Shown: positions 35,071 to 45,437, counted from the first letter of the stretch. The stretch: 64,000 nt of DNA from Mangrovimicrobium sp033283265 (GCA_033283265.1 JAWMQN010000003.1:62001-126000), one strand, 5' to 3'. Program-made: numbers and translations. Notes: generated from the letters alone by a model not told the origin.

Positions 35071-37002
35071 ATGACGCCACCATCGAAGAGCCCTTACTAC
35101 AAGGAAGTGGACGGCCTCAGGGCCCTATCGGTTCTGCTGATCCTGCTGTTTCACCTGCAATTCCCCGCGCTCGGCGGCGGCTTCGTCGGGGTCGATGTTT
35201 TCTTCGTCATCTCCGGCTATCTCATCACCAACATAGTTCTTGGCGAACTCGGCGCCGGGCGCTTTTCCTTCGCGCGTTTCTACCTGCGCAGAATCGCCCG
35301 CATCCTGCCCGCGCTGGTGGTGGTCATAGCGATTTCAGTCCTCGCGGCCAGCGTCATCTATACCCCGCCGGTCCTGCAGCATGCCCTCAAGCAGGGACTC
35401 TACGCGCTGCTCTCGGTCAGCAACATCTTCTTCTGGGCCGACGCCAGCTACTGGAGCCCGACTGCCAAGCAATACCTCCTGCTGCACACCTGGTCACTGG
35501 GGGTGGAGGAGCAGTTCTACCTTTTCTACCCCGTGCTGCTGTTCGCCTGTTACCGTCTCGGCGGCCGCCGCGCGACAGCCGGCCTGCTGCTGGCGCTGGT
35601 GGTACTGGGCTTTGCGCTGGCACAGTATTACCTGCCGCGGGACCCCGCCGCGGTGTTTTTCCTCACGCCATTTCGCCTTTCCGAATTCGCCCTCGGTGGC
35701 CTCGGCAGCCTGCTCGCCGCTCGCTATGCCGCCCACCGGGAGGCAGCCGCCCTGCTCCCCACTGTCGGCACCGCCGGCGGGCTGGGCCTGATCCTCTACG
35801 CGGCCTTCAATTTCAATGGTTTCACGCCCTTTCCCGGCATCAACGCCCTGTATCCCACCCTCGGCGCCCTGCTGGTCATCCTCTGCGCACAGTGCGCACT
35901 CGGGCGCTGGCTGCTCGGGAATAGCCCGATGGTCTGGATTGGCCGCCTGTCCTATGCGCTCTACCTGGTGCACTGGCCGCTGATCGTGCTCTATCGCTAC
36001 CTGTTCGGCGCGCACCTCGACCTGCGCGACCAGGCGACGCTGGCCGCAGCCAGTCTGCTGCTGGCCTATGCCCTCAACCGCTGGGTGGAGAGCCGCTTCC
36101 GCCTGGGCGCCGACGAAGGCAGGACCCAGGCGGGCCACAGTGCCCGCCGGGTTTATGCCGGCCTGGCCGCGGCCATGCTCGCGATTTCACTGTTTATCTG
36201 GCAGGGAGTAGAGACAAAGGGCTGGCCCGGGCGTATTCCCGAGGAAGTGCGCGGCATTGCCACCAATAATCTCAGGATCCCGCGGGGCATGCGCAATGAC
36301 GTCGACAACTTTTGCGCGCGGGAAAAACACGGCGTGTTCTGCGGTCGTCGCGACCCGGATAAAAACAACATCATCCTGCTCGCGGACTCCCGGGTCTTCG
36401 ATATCCTGCCGGCGCTGCACACCGCCTACCCGGATTACAACGTCTACACCTCCCACGGCCTGGGCTGCGCGCCCCTGCTGGACCGGGGCATGAGTAAAAG
36501 CCAGTTCCTGGAGAGCTGTCCGCAACTCAATGAACGGCGAATGACTGCGGCGCTGCAAGCCCCGGCCAGTGATATCGTGTTTCTCGCCATGGATTTCCTG
36601 CCCTGGCGCGGTCCGGCAATCGTCGAGACGGTGGCGGCCCTGGTCGACAGTGGCAAGCGCGTCTACGTGCTCGGGCAGACCCAGTTCCTGGACGGCAAGG
36701 CTCCGCGCGAGATCGCCACCGACCAGGTCCGCTGGCGACTCGACGCCGACTACATAGAGCGCTTCGTGGCCCGGCAGCCCTTCGCGATGGACGAACGCTA
36801 CGGATCCGAGATCGAGCGGCTTGGCGGTGTCTACATCAGCAACCGGGGCTTCTTCAACGACGGACACTACCGCCTGTTCACCCGGGATCGCCGGAACCTG
36901 CTGAGCTACGACGGCAAACACCTCACCCGGGCCGGGGCAGCGGAGTTTGGCAGCTACCTCGCCGCCCACTACCCGCTCGAGCCCGATCTCGCCGCCAGGT
37001 AA
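35071..37002 (+). CDS. OafA/YrhL-type O-acyltransferase with SGNH domain
   Basis: A 643-residue protein. The N-terminal acyltransferase-3 domain has about ten membrane helices and the family motifs KEVDGLRALSVLLILLFHL (catalytic His) and GVDVFFVISGYLITN, plus YLRRIARILPAL. A periplasmic SGNH-like domain follows (about 400-640), with NIILLADSRVFDILP as block I and a late DGKHLTRAGAAEFG carrying the Asp/His pair. Members O-acetylate LPS, capsule or peptidoglycan-linked sugars. In block I the usual GDS reads ADS. It is flanked by unrelated genes, so the acceptor is unknown. Confidence 0.9.
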   Translation: MTPPSKSPYYKEVDGLRALSVLLILLFHLQFPALGGGFVGVDVFFVISGYLITNIVLGELGAGRFSFARFYLRRIARILPALVVVIAISVLAASVIYTPPVLQHALKQGLYALLSVSNIFFWADASYWSPTAKQYLLLHTWSLGVEEQFYLFYPVLLFACYRLGGRRATAGLLLALVVLGFALAQYYLPRDPAAVFFLTPFRLSEFALGGLGSLLAARYAAHREAAALLPTVGTAGGLGLILYAAFNFNGFTPFPGINALYPTLGALLVILCAQCALGRWLLGNSPMVWIGRLSYALYLVHWPLIVLYRYLFGAHLDLRDQATLAAASLLLAYALNRWVESRFRLGADEGRTQAGHSARRVYAGLAAAMLAISLFIWQGVETKGWPGRIPEEVRGIATNNLRIPRGMRNDVDNFCAREKHGVFCGRRDPDKNNIILLADSRVFDILPALHTAYPDYNVYTSHGLGCAPLLDRGMSKSQFLESCPQLNERRMTAALQAPASDIVFLAMDFLPWRGPAIVETVAALVDSGKRVYVLGQTQFLDGKAPREIATDQVRWRLDADYIERFVARQPFAMDERYGSEIERLGGVYISNRGFFNDGHYRLFTRDRRNLLSYDGKHLTRAGAAEFGSYLAAHYPLEPDLAAR

Positions 37003-37124
37003 GTACCCAGCCCATCGTGAACTCGCTTTCACTGGTCGCTGGCCCGGCTATTCAGTAACCTGTGCCCTTGCCGCGTTCGCCGTCACCGGACGGTGCCGAA
37101 AATAATCACAAGAGCACAAGCCCT

Positions 37125-38417
37125 ATGCCCGCGAATACCCTTGTCGAGCGTTCCTCCGCGCTGTTCTACGGCTGGACCCTCGTTATCGTCCTGCTGCTGC
37201 TGGTCAGCATCGGCATGGGCACCACCATGTACATGTACAGTCTTATCGCCGGCGCCGTGGGCCAGGAGTTCGGTGCCAGCCGCCTCGCCCTGATGGCCGG
37301 CTCCACCGGCATGCTGCTCGGCATGGGCCTGCTGTCGCCGAGCATCGGCCGCCTGCTCGACCGCACCTCAAGCCGCAAACTGCTGGTCGCCAGTTCCCTC
37401 GTGATGGGCGCGGGCTTCCTCTGGGTCGCCATGAGCAGCCACGTGTGGATGGTCATCGCCAGCTACATCCTGTTCATCAGCATCGGCGCCGCGGCGCTCT
37501 CCCTGCTCACCGCCGCCACCCTGCTCACCCGCTGGTTCGTGCGCTACCGCGGCCTGGCCATCGGCATCGCCGCCCTCGGCACCCAGTTCGGCGGTTTCTT
37601 CTACCCGCCGATCTTCGCCGCGACCATGGAGGCCTACGACTGGCGGGTCGCCATCGGCGGCATGGGTGTACTGATCATGCTCGCCGGCCCGCTGCTGACC
37701 GTGCTCTTCGTGGTCGACCGGCCGTCGCTGAAGGGCCTTACCGCCCTCGGCGCGGACAGCGCCCCGGCGGCCTCGCCAGTGGCGGAAGACGCGGCTCCCG
37801 CACCGACGCTGGGCTGGTCGCGGCTGGTCGTCGACCGCAACTTCTGGCTGATCGTATTCATCGCCGGTGCCGGCATGGCGACCAACACCGCCCTGCTCGC
37901 CAACCTCGCCCTGTTCGCCGTCGATCTCGGCGAGCCGATGGTGCGCGGCGCCTTCATCGTCTCGCTGGTGGCGCTGATCGGGGTCTTCGCCAGCCCCTTC
38001 CTCGGCTGGCTCTGCGACGCCATCAACCTCAAGATTGTCGTCGCCATCATGACCGTCTGCCAGGGCGCCGCCTGCCTGCTGTTCATGCTCGCGGAGACCT
38101 ACAACATGCTGTTGCTGGGCGCGGCCTTCATGGGCGTCGGCGGCGGCGGCGTGTTCCCGATCTACGCCTCGATGGTGGCGCAGATCTACGACACCCGGGT
38201 CTACGGCCAGGTGCTCGGCGCCTCGACCCTGGCCAACTCCGTGCTCGCCGCCAACGCGCCGGTGCTGGCGGGCTGGGTCCACGACCTCACCGGCAGCTAC
38301 CAGCCCCTGTTGCTGGGCCTGGCGGTGTTCCTGTTGCTGATGACCGCCTGCATCCCGCTGCTGCAGGTACCGAGCAACCCCGCCGACAAACTCGGCAGCC
38401 CGCAGCGCCCGGTGTAG
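37125..38417 (+). CDS. Major facilitator superfamily transporter
   Basis: A 430-residue permease with 12 hydrophobic segments, the loop 2-3 motif as GRLLDRTSSRKLL and a second-half counterpart GWLCDAINLKIV. The hydrophobic pattern and the AALGTQFGGFFYPPIFA segment resemble MFS members of the oxalate:formate antiporter/monocarboxylate group. Start ATG 37125 (MPANTLVE) is preferred; the longer frame from 37062 adds a polar N-terminus. A TTG-started membrane protein gene follows after 4 bp, indicating co-translation. Substrate unknown. Confidence 0.87.
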   Translation: MPANTLVERSSALFYGWTLVIVLLLLVSIGMGTTMYMYSLIAGAVGQEFGASRLALMAGSTGMLLGMGLLSPSIGRLLDRTSSRKLLVASSLVMGAGFLWVAMSSHVWMVIASYILFISIGAAALSLLTAATLLTRWFVRYRGLAIGIAALGTQFGGFFYPPIFAATMEAYDWRVAIGGMGVLIMLAGPLLTVLFVVDRPSLKGLTALGADSAPAASPVAEDAAPAPTLGWSRLVVDRNFWLIVFIAGAGMATNTALLANLALFAVDLGEPMVRGAFIVSLVALIGVFASPFLGWLCDAINLKIVVAIMTVCQGAACLLFMLAETYNMLLLGAAFMGVGGGGVFPIYASMVAQIYDTRVYGQVLGASTLANSVLAANAPVLAGWVHDLTGSYQPLLLGLAVFLLLMTACIPLLQVPSNPADKLGSPQRPV

Positions 38418-38421
38418 CCGC

Positions 38422-39423
38422 TTGGACCCGATCACCCAGGGCGCGCTCGGCGCCGCCGCCGCGCAACTCGCCGCCCGGCCGCGGGACTTCGCCCGGGTGG
38501 CGCTGATCGGCGCCCTCGGCGGCATGGCGCCGGACCTCGACGTTTTCATCCGCTCCAGCAGCGACCCGTTGCTGGCACTGGAATTCCACCGCCAGTTCAC
38601 CCACTCGCTGTTCATGATTCCCCTGCTCGGCGGCGCAGTCGGCCTGGCCCTCTACCTGCTGCTCGGCCGGCGCTGGCAACTGGGCTGGCGCCAGTGCGTG
38701 CTGTGGAGCGTGCTCGGCTACGCCACCCACGGCCTGCTCGACGGCTGCACCTCCTACGGCACGCAACTGCTCTGGCCGCTCAGTGACCGGCGCTTTGCCT
38801 GGGACGCCATCTCGGTGATCGACCCGCTGTTCACCCTGCCGCTGATCGCCGCGCTGGTGCTCGCGAGCAGGAAGGCCTCACGCCCCTGGCTGCTGGCGGG
38901 CATCGCCTGGTGCGCCTGCTACCTCGCTCTGGGCTTTGTCCAGCACCAGCGCGCGCTGGCCATGGGCGAGGCCATCGTCGCCGGGCGCGGGCACCAGCCC
39001 GAGCGGCTCGAGGTGAAGCCGAGCTTCGGCAACATCGTGGTGTGGAAAGTGATCTACCAGGCGGATGGGCGCTTCCACGTGGATGCGGTCAAACCGGGGC
39101 TCGGCACAGGCACCGTCTGGGAGGGCGATTCGATACCGCGTCTCGACACGGCGCGCGACTTCCCCTGGCTGCGCCCCGACGCCCAGCAGTGGCGCGATAT
39201 CCAGCGCTTCGCCCACTTCTCCGACAACTACCTGGCGCGGGACACACGCTACCCGGGCCGGGTCGTGGACATGCGCTACTCCCTGCTGCCACAGCATATC
39301 GACGCCCTCTGGGGCATCGACCTCTCCGCACACAAGCCGGCCAGCGCCCACGTCGACTATGTCACCTCGCGCAACGGCAGCCGCGAGGCATTACCCGCGC
39401 TGCTGTCAATGATCCTGCACTGA
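38422..39423 (+). CDS. YdjM/DUF457-type inner-membrane metal-dependent hydrolase
   Basis: A 333-residue protein starting at TTG 38422 (MDPITQGALGAA is the invariant family start). Conserved polar residues in the membrane helices are visible: GGMAPDLDVF, EFHRQFTHSL and GYATHGLLDGCTSYGTQLLWP, which together form the putative metal site. The C-terminal third is a soluble domain (FGNIVVWKVIYQADGRFHVD). YdjM of E. coli is LexA-regulated, but no LexA site is seen here. Its 3' end overlaps the convergent RND gene by 18 bp. Confidence 0.9.
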   Translation: MDPITQGALGAAAAQLAARPRDFARVALIGALGGMAPDLDVFIRSSSDPLLALEFHRQFTHSLFMIPLLGGAVGLALYLLLGRRWQLGWRQCVLWSVLGYATHGLLDGCTSYGTQLLWPLSDRRFAWDAISVIDPLFTLPLIAALVLASRKASRPWLLAGIAWCACYLALGFVQHQRALAMGEAIVAGRGHQPERLEVKPSFGNIVVWKVIYQADGRFHVDAVKPGLGTGTVWEGDSIPRLDTARDFPWLRPDAQQWRDIQRFAHFSDNYLARDTRYPGRVVDMRYSLLPQHIDALWGIDLSAHKPASAHVDYVTSRNGSREALPALLSMILH

Positions 39424-42400
39424 AGCAGCCTGCCCCACACCGGCCACCCGCCGGAACAAACGCCGGATATCCTGCGCAATCAGCAGGTTGGTCGGAATCA
39501 GGAACAGGGTAATCACCGTGGCAAACAGAATCCCGAAGCCGAGGGAGATCGCCATCGGCACCAGGAACTGGGCATCCACCGATCGCTCCATCAGCAGCGG
39601 TAAAAGGCCGAGGAAAGTCGTCATCGAGGTGAGGAACACCGGCCGGAAGCGCGCCACCCCTGCGTTAATCACCGCGATCTCCAGCGGCTCACCGGCCCGG
39701 CGCCGCTGGTTGCAGTAATCCACCAGCACCAGGCTGTCGTTGACCAGCACCCCGATCAGCGCCATCAGGCCGAGCACGCTCTGCAGCGACAGCGGCTGCC
39801 CCAGCAGCCAGTGCCCGAACACCGCGCCGATCAGGCCGAAGGGCATCACCGACATCACCACCAGTGGCTGGAAATAGGAGCGCAAGGGCAGCGCCAGCAG
39901 GCAGTAGATGCCGAACAGCACCGCCAGCAGGCCGGCCTCCATGCTGTCGAAGGACTCGCGCTGCTGCCGCGCCTCGCCCTCCAGGCTGTAGCCGACGCCC
40001 GGGTACTGCTGCATGAGCTGGTCGAGGTAGCCGTTAAGGTCCGCCTGCAGGGCGGTCATGTTAACCGAGCCCTTCTCCACGTCGGCGGTGATATTGAGCA
40101 CCCGGTAGCCGTCGACCCGGGTGATCCGCGAGGGGCCCTTGCCGGGTGTCAGCCGCGCCACGTGGGCCAGCGGCACGCTGCCGCCGTCGGGGGTCTCGAT
40201 CAGCATGTTGCCGAGGGTGTCGAGGGTGCTGCGCTCGTCCAGCGGCAGGCGCACCAGCACCCGCACATCGTCGCGGCCGCGCTGGATGCGCTGGGCCTGG
40301 GCGCCCTTGTAGGCGCTGCCCACCTGCCCGACCACATCGCTGCGGGTGAGGCCGAGCACCTTGCCCTGCCCGGTCAGCTCGATGTACAGCTCCTCCTTGC
40401 CGTCGGAGAGGCTGTCGGCGATGTCGAACACGCCGCTGTAGGTCGCCAGCTGGGCTTTCACCTTGTCCGCCACCTCGGACAGGGTCGCCATGGAACGGCC
40501 GCTGAGCTGCACGTCGATCGGCTCGCCGGGGCGAAACATGGAGAAGCGGAAGGTCAGCGACTCCGCCCCCGGCAGCGGGCCGACCAGCTCGCGCCACTCG
40601 TCGACCAGCCGGGCCACGGTCATGTCCTGCGGGCGCTCCTGTACCGGCACCGTCTCGAAGGTCACCCGGCCCTGGTTGGCGCTGGCGCCGCGGCCGCCAC
40701 CGGAACCGGACACGGTGAGGATATTCCTGATCGGGCTCTCGCCGCTTTGCGGGTCGCGGTAGCGCTCCTGCAGCGCCCGCGCCGCGGCGTCGATGCGGCC
40801 GACCATGGCGTGGGTCACCTCGAAGGGTGTGCCCACCGGCATGGTCAGGGTGGCGGCGCCGGTCTCGCCCTCGATGTTGGGCATGAAGACGAAGCGCGAC
40901 CAGCCGCTGGCAATCAGGGCGAGGATCAGCAGCAGCAGGCCGACAAAGGCTGCCAGGGTGGTGTAGCGGTGGCGCGTGGCGACGAGCAGCGCCGGGCGGT
41001 AATAGCGCAGGATCTTGCTTTCGAAGCCGCTGGCGAAGCGGTTCTGCCAGGCGCTCCAGCCGCGCTGCCCGGCGCGGTCGCTGTTGAGCCGCACATGGGC
41101 GAGGTGGGCGGGCAGGACAAACTTGGACTCGATCAGCGAGAACAGCAGCACCGGGATCACCACCGCGGGTATCGCGGAAAACATCGCCCCCATGTGCCCC
41201 TCGACGAAGGCGATGGGCAGGAAGGCGGCGATGGTGGTGAGCACGCCGAAGGTGACCGGCACGGCGACCTCCTCGGTGCCGCGGATCGAGGCCAGCAGGC
41301 TCGATTCGCTGCCGCGCATGTGGGTGTAGACGTTCTCCCCGGTGACGATGGCGTCGTCGACCACCAGGCCGAGGGCGATGATGAAGCCGTAGGCGCTCAT
41401 CACGTTGAGGGTGGTGCCGGTCAGCCCCATGACGATGATGCCGCCGAGGAAGGCCACCGGGATGCCGAGGAAAACCCAGAAGCCGATTGCCGGGCGCAGG
41501 AACAGGGCCAGCAACAGGATCACCAGCGCCGCGCCCTCGAGTGCGCTGGTCAGCATGGTGCCGAGGCGGCTCTTGAGGATGGACGAGTCGTCGTCCCAGT
41601 ATTCGAGGTGCAGGCCCACCGGCAGGCTGCCCTGCTGCTGCTCGATGTAGTCCTTCACCTGCCCGGCCACCGCCAGCGCGCTCTGCTCGCCGACCCGGTA
41701 GACCTTGACGAAGGCCGCGGGGCGGCCGTTAAAGATGGTCGTTATGGCCTCCTCTTCGAAGCCGTCGCTGACCTCGGCCACCTGGCCGAGGGTGACGATA
41801 CTGCCGTCGGCATTGGTCTTTACCGCGATCTGCTCGAACTCGGCACGGCGGTAGGCCTGGCCCTTGGAGCGCAGCAGGATGTCGCCGCCGGCGGCGCGCA
41901 TGTTGCCGGCGGAAATGTCCACCGAGCTGTTGTTGATGGCCTGGGAAATCTGCTCGAGGGTGAGGCCGTACTCGCGCAGGCGGTCCTGGGACACCTCGAT
42001 GGCGATCTCGTAGTTGCGCACCGCATCGAGCTCGACCTGGGTGACGCCGTCGAGACGCAGCAGGTCGTCGCGCACCTGCTCGGCAAAGCCCAGCAGCTCC
42101 TCCTCGGCCAGCTCGCCGGCGACCACCACGTCGATCACCGCGCGCTTGCGCACGGCGAGGCTGATCACCGGTTTCTCGGTATCCGCCGGGAAGGTGTTGA
42201 TGGCGTCGACCCGGGACTTGACGTCGTCGAGCACGTCGCGCGGGTCGTAGTCGCTGTCCAGCTCCAGCTGCACGCTGGTGGAGCCCTCCACCGACTGGCT
42301 GGTCATCCTGTCGATGCCCTCGATGTCCTGCACCGCCTCCTCGATGCGGGTGGCGACGCCCAGCTCTACATCTTCCGGCGTGGCGCCGCGCAGGGGCACC

Positions 42401-42540
42401 GCGATGCTGATGGTGTCCGGGTTGGCGTCGGGGAACACTTCCAGGGTCAGTTCGGTCTTCACCGCCAGCAGGCCGCCCATGATGATGCTCACCATGAGCA
42501 GGTTGGCGGCGACCGGGTTGCGTGCGAACCAGGCGATCAC
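39406..42540 (-). CDS. RND efflux transporter permease (HAE-1/AcrB-like)
   Basis: A 1044-residue proton-driven exporter with the RND 6+6 helix layout and two large periplasmic loops. The proton-relay segment reads ALGLVVDDAIVTGENVYTHM in helix 4, and repeat-two helices are evident in the last 200 residues (MALIGVLVNDSLVLVDYC). It takes substrates from the periplasm or outer leaflet and passes them to the outer-membrane channel. Start is GTG 42540, overlapping the adaptor stop by 4 bp (GTGA). With the two upstream genes it forms a complete tripartite pump. Substrates unknown. Confidence 0.95.
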   Translation of the reverse strand: MIAWFARNPVAANLLMVSIIMGGLLAVKTELTLEVFPDANPDTISIAVPLRGATPEDVELGVATRIEEAVQDIEGIDRMTSQSVEGSTSVQLELDSDYDPRDVLDDVKSRVDAINTFPADTEKPVISLAVRKRAVIDVVVAGELAEEELLGFAEQVRDDLLRLDGVTQVELDAVRNYEIAIEVSQDRLREYGLTLEQISQAINNSSVDISAGNMRAAGGDILLRSKGQAYRRAEFEQIAVKTNADGSIVTLGQVAEVSDGFEEEAITTIFNGRPAAFVKVYRVGEQSALAVAGQVKDYIEQQQGSLPVGLHLEYWDDDSSILKSRLGTMLTSALEGAALVILLLALFLRPAIGFWVFLGIPVAFLGGIIVMGLTGTTLNVMSAYGFIIALGLVVDDAIVTGENVYTHMRGSESSLLASIRGTEEVAVPVTFGVLTTIAAFLPIAFVEGHMGAMFSAIPAVVIPVLLFSLIESKFVLPAHLAHVRLNSDRAGQRGWSAWQNRFASGFESKILRYYRPALLVATRHRYTTLAAFVGLLLLILALIASGWSRFVFMPNIEGETGAATLTMPVGTPFEVTHAMVGRIDAAARALQERYRDPQSGESPIRNILTVSGSGGGRGASANQGRVTFETVPVQERPQDMTVARLVDEWRELVGPLPGAESLTFRFSMFRPGEPIDVQLSGRSMATLSEVADKVKAQLATYSGVFDIADSLSDGKEELYIELTGQGKVLGLTRSDVVGQVGSAYKGAQAQRIQRGRDDVRVLVRLPLDERSTLDTLGNMLIETPDGGSVPLAHVARLTPGKGPSRITRVDGYRVLNITADVEKGSVNMTALQADLNGYLDQLMQQYPGVGYSLEGEARQQRESFDSMEAGLLAVLFGIYCLLALPLRSYFQPLVVMSVMPFGLIGAVFGHWLLGQPLSLQSVLGLMALIGVLVNDSLVLVDYCNQRRRAGEPLEIAVINAGVARFRPVFLTSMTTFLGLLPLLMERSVDAQFLVPMAISLGFGILFATVITLFLIPTNLLIAQDIRRLFRRVAGVGQAASVQDH

Positions 42541-43823
42541 GAGCGCGGCCCCTCCCCGTTACCGGGCGCGACCGGCGGACCGTCACCGGGGGGACCCGGC
42601 TCGCGCCCGCCGGCAGCCTCCTCCGCCGACAGGCTGGCGGCGCGCTCCAGCGGCTGCGCCCCGGCGATCGTCACCCGGGTACCCGAGGTGACCTGGCCGA
42701 GGGAGGTGGTCACCAGCTGGTCGCCCGCGGCGAGGCCGGCGGCGATCACCGCGTCGATGTCGTTGCGCCAGGCCACCTGCACCTCGCGGCGCTGCAGCAG
42801 GCCCGCCTCCACCACGTAGACGAAGCTGCCCTGGTAGATGCTGCGGTTGGGGATCACCAGCGCATCCTCGACGATCCTGCCGGCGATCTGTGCGGTCACG
42901 TACTCGCCGATCTTCAGCGGCCGGCGCGCGCTGTCCCGGGATTGCAGCTGGAAGGGATCGTCGACCTGGGCGATCACGTGCAGCTGGCGCGAGCCGTCGT
43001 CGATGGCGCCCTCGGTGCGCACCAGGAAGCCGTCCCAGGCCGTATCGCCGGTCAGCGAAGAGTGAATCAGCACCGGGACCCGCTCGACCGCGCCGCCACG
43101 GCCGGGTTCCGGCAGCTCGACATAGGGCAGGTCGCCGTTCGCCACCGGCAGGCGAATCTCGATGTAGTCGGTGGCGTAGACCTCCGCCAGCTGGCTGCTG
43201 TTGCCGACCACCTCGCCGAGGTCCACCTCGGTGCTGAGAATACGCCCGTCGAAGGGCGCCTTGACGGTGGTGCGATCGAGGCTGAGCTGGGCCTTGTCCA
43301 GCTCGGCCTGCGCCGACGCCACCCGGGACTGGGCGGCGAGCAGCTGCGGCTTGCGCAGGACCAGGGCGTCGGCCTCACTGCCGTCGCCGAGCCGCTGCCA
43401 GTCCGCCAGGGCCTGCTGGGACTGGGCCTCCTCCTCCGCCAGGGCCTGCTTCGCCTCGAACAACTGGGCCCGGGCGATCTGCAGCTCGGCCTGGTAATCG
43501 CGGGCATCGAGGCGCAGCAGGTCCTCGCCGGCAGTGAAAATGCCACCGTCGCGAAACTGCGGGTTGACCCAGATCACCTCGCCGCTGACCTGGGCAACCA
43601 GGGTGCTCTGGGTGCGCGGCCGCACCCGGCCGTAGCTCGGCACCACCACCTGGTAGTCGAGCGGCTGCAGGGTCATGGTCTCCACGCTCAGGGCCGGCCC
43701 CTGGCTGGGCCGCGAGCGCTCGGCAGTGGGCGGGTTGAGCAGGGCCAGCGCGGCGAGGGCGAGCAGCGCCCCGAGCACCAGCAGCGGCAGGATCTTGCGT
43801 AGCGTTAGCGAAGGGAGCTTCAT
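42537..43823 (-). CDS. RND periplasmic adaptor (membrane fusion protein)
   Basis: A 428-residue HlyD/AcrA-type adaptor. An N-terminal membrane anchor (RKILPLLVLGALLALAALALL) is followed by the lipoyl half-motifs (GEVIWVNPQFRDGGIFTAGEDLLRLD and TVKAPFDGRILSTEVDLGEVV) around a coiled-coil hairpin (residues about 115-190), then beta-barrel domains and a Pro/Gly-rich acidic tail. Start 43823 (MKLPSL) is chosen because it is 13 bp after the outer-membrane-factor stop; a longer frame has no supporting signal. It links the RND pump to its channel. Confidence 0.93.
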   Translation of the reverse strand: MKLPSLTLRKILPLLVLGALLALAALALLNPPTAERSRPSQGPALSVETMTLQPLDYQVVVPSYGRVRPRTQSTLVAQVSGEVIWVNPQFRDGGIFTAGEDLLRLDARDYQAELQIARAQLFEAKQALAEEEAQSQQALADWQRLGDGSEADALVLRKPQLLAAQSRVASAQAELDKAQLSLDRTTVKAPFDGRILSTEVDLGEVVGNSSQLAEVYATDYIEIRLPVANGDLPYVELPEPGRGGAVERVPVLIHSSLTGDTAWDGFLVRTEGAIDDGSRQLHVIAQVDDPFQLQSRDSARRPLKIGEYVTAQIAGRIVEDALVIPNRSIYQGSFVYVVEAGLLQRREVQVAWRNDIDAVIAAGLAAGDQLVTTSLGQVTSGTRVTIAGAQPLERAASLSAEEAAGGREPGPPGDGPPVAPGNGEGPRS

Positions 43824-43836
43824 GGCAATGGCTATC

Positions 43837-45297
43837 TCATCGACTGGCCACCGGCGAGTGGCGTTCGAAGTCACCCCCCAGTGCCCGGTACAGGCTGATA
43901 CGGTTGGCGATGACCTGATTGTGTAGCTGGATGGCCGCGGTCTGGGCATCGAAGGCGCGGCGCTGGGCTTCCAGCACCGTGGTGTAATCCACCAGCCCGC
44001 GGTTGTACTGCTGCAGGGACAGGTCGTAGGCGATGTTGGCGTTGTCGCGGGACTCGCGCTGGGCGGCGAGCTGTTCGCTCAGGCTGCCCTCGGCGCTGAG
44101 CAGGCTCTCGACCTCGGCGAGGGCATTGAAGACGGTCTCCAGGTAGGTCTTCTCCGCCTGCACCACCCGCGCCCGCGCCTGGGCCTCGAGGGATTGCAGC
44201 CGGCCGGCCTCGAACAGGGGCTGGACCAGGCTGGCGCCGATGCTCCAGCTGCCGAGGCCCTGGTCGACCAGGCCATCCAGCGCGGCGGAGCTGCTGCCGG
44301 CGCGACCGGTCAGCGAGAGTGTGGGGAAGCGGTTCTTGTGGGCGATGGCGAGCCCGGCGTCGGCGGAGAGCAGTTCGAGCCAGGCCTGCTGGATATCCGG
44401 GCGGCGCTGCAACAGCAGTGCCGGCGCGCCCGCCGGGGTCACCGGCTGCAGCTCCGGCAGTGTCGCGTCGAGGGCCAGGCCCTCGCCGCTGGGGTAGCGG
44501 GCCAGCAACAGCTGCAGGGCGGAGACCGATTCCTGCAGGGTCTGCCGCTGGCCGGCCAGCGAGGCGCGGCTGTCGGCGACGGTGTTGCGGCCCAGGTAGA
44601 CGTCGCGGGCCTCGTTGAGACCGCGGCGGTAGCCCTGCTCGAGGCTGTCGAGATCGCTGCTGACGTTGTCCAGGCGCTGCTGCAGCAGCGCTTCCAGGCG
44701 GGCGTTGGCAATGCTGTCGAACCAGCGCTGGGCAATGTCCGCCGTCAGCTGGATCTGCTGCTGGCGCAGTGCCGCCAGGCCGGCGCCGTAGTCGAGCTCC
44801 GCCCGCTGCTGCTGGTCGCTGAGTTTGCCCCAGATATCCAGTTCCCAGCCCAGGCTCAGTTCGCCCTGCCAGGACTCGGTGTAAACCCGCCCGCCCTGCT
44901 CCGCGTCGAGCATGTTGCGGCCGCCGCTTACGCCCAGCGAGGCGCTCGGCCAGCGCGCGGCGCCCTCGCTGGTGATCGCCTGCCCCAGTTCCTCGACCCG
45001 GGCGTGCTGGCGCCCGAGCGCGTAGTTGTGGTCCTGGGCCTCGGCCACCAGGGTTTCCAGCTGCGGGCTGTCGAGCGCCGCCAGCCAGCCCTCGGTGGCC
45101 AGCGGCAGGGGGGTATTCGGGTCGGTGGCGATCTCGCCGGCCTGGCGCCAGGCCGCCGGCAATTGTGGATCGAGCGCCTGCGGAGAGATGGCCGAACCGG
45201 CGCAGGCCGCCAGCTGCACGGCCAGGGCGACGACCGCGCCCAGCCGCAAGCCGGGCCGGGCGCGCAGGGGGCGAGAGTGTTGAGTGCTTCGCAACAA
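43837..45297 (-). CDS. Outer-membrane efflux lipoprotein (NodT/OprM family)
   Basis: A 486-residue TolC-fold channel subunit with a lipoprotein signal (LGAVVALAVQLAAC) and the internal structural repeat of the outer-membrane factor family: WLAALDSPQLETLVAEAQDHNYAL and GWELDIWGKLSDQ in the first half, RRPDIQQAWLELLSADAGLAIAHKNRFPTLSLTG in the second. It is the first gene of the RND operon. The longest start is TTG 45297; no ATG precedes the lipobox, so a TTG is likely genuine. It completes the pump across the outer membrane. Confidence 0.92.
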   Translation of the reverse strand: MLRSTQHSRPLRARPGLRLGAVVALAVQLAACAGSAISPQALDPQLPAAWRQAGEIATDPNTPLPLATEGWLAALDSPQLETLVAEAQDHNYALGRQHARVEELGQAITSEGAARWPSASLGVSGGRNMLDAEQGGRVYTESWQGELSLGWELDIWGKLSDQQQRAELDYGAGLAALRQQQIQLTADIAQRWFDSIANARLEALLQQRLDNVSSDLDSLEQGYRRGLNEARDVYLGRNTVADSRASLAGQRQTLQESVSALQLLLARYPSGEGLALDATLPELQPVTPAGAPALLLQRRPDIQQAWLELLSADAGLAIAHKNRFPTLSLTGRAGSSSAALDGLVDQGLGSWSIGASLVQPLFEAGRLQSLEAQARARVVQAEKTYLETVFNALAEVESLLSAEGSLSEQLAAQRESRDNANIAYDLSLQQYNRGLVDYTTVLEAQRRAFDAQTAAIQLHNQVIANRISLYRALGGDFERHSPVASR

Positions 45298-45437
45298 GGG
45301 ATTTCCGGGTCCACCGCAGACTGGCTGTTTATTGTACTGGCTGGGTTCAGGCCAGCCAGAGGACTTAACCGATCTTTACAAAATACCGGGGGAGCTTAAC
45401 CCGAAGGGGGGGTGGTTCTTTGCGTTGATACGGCGGT

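Noticed and set aside
39811..42819. A 1002-codon plus-strand open frame opposite the RND permease
   Set aside because: Antisense shadow; the minus strand encodes a full RND protein with conserved motifs throughout, while the plus frame is His/Ala/Gly-rich without any recognisable fold.
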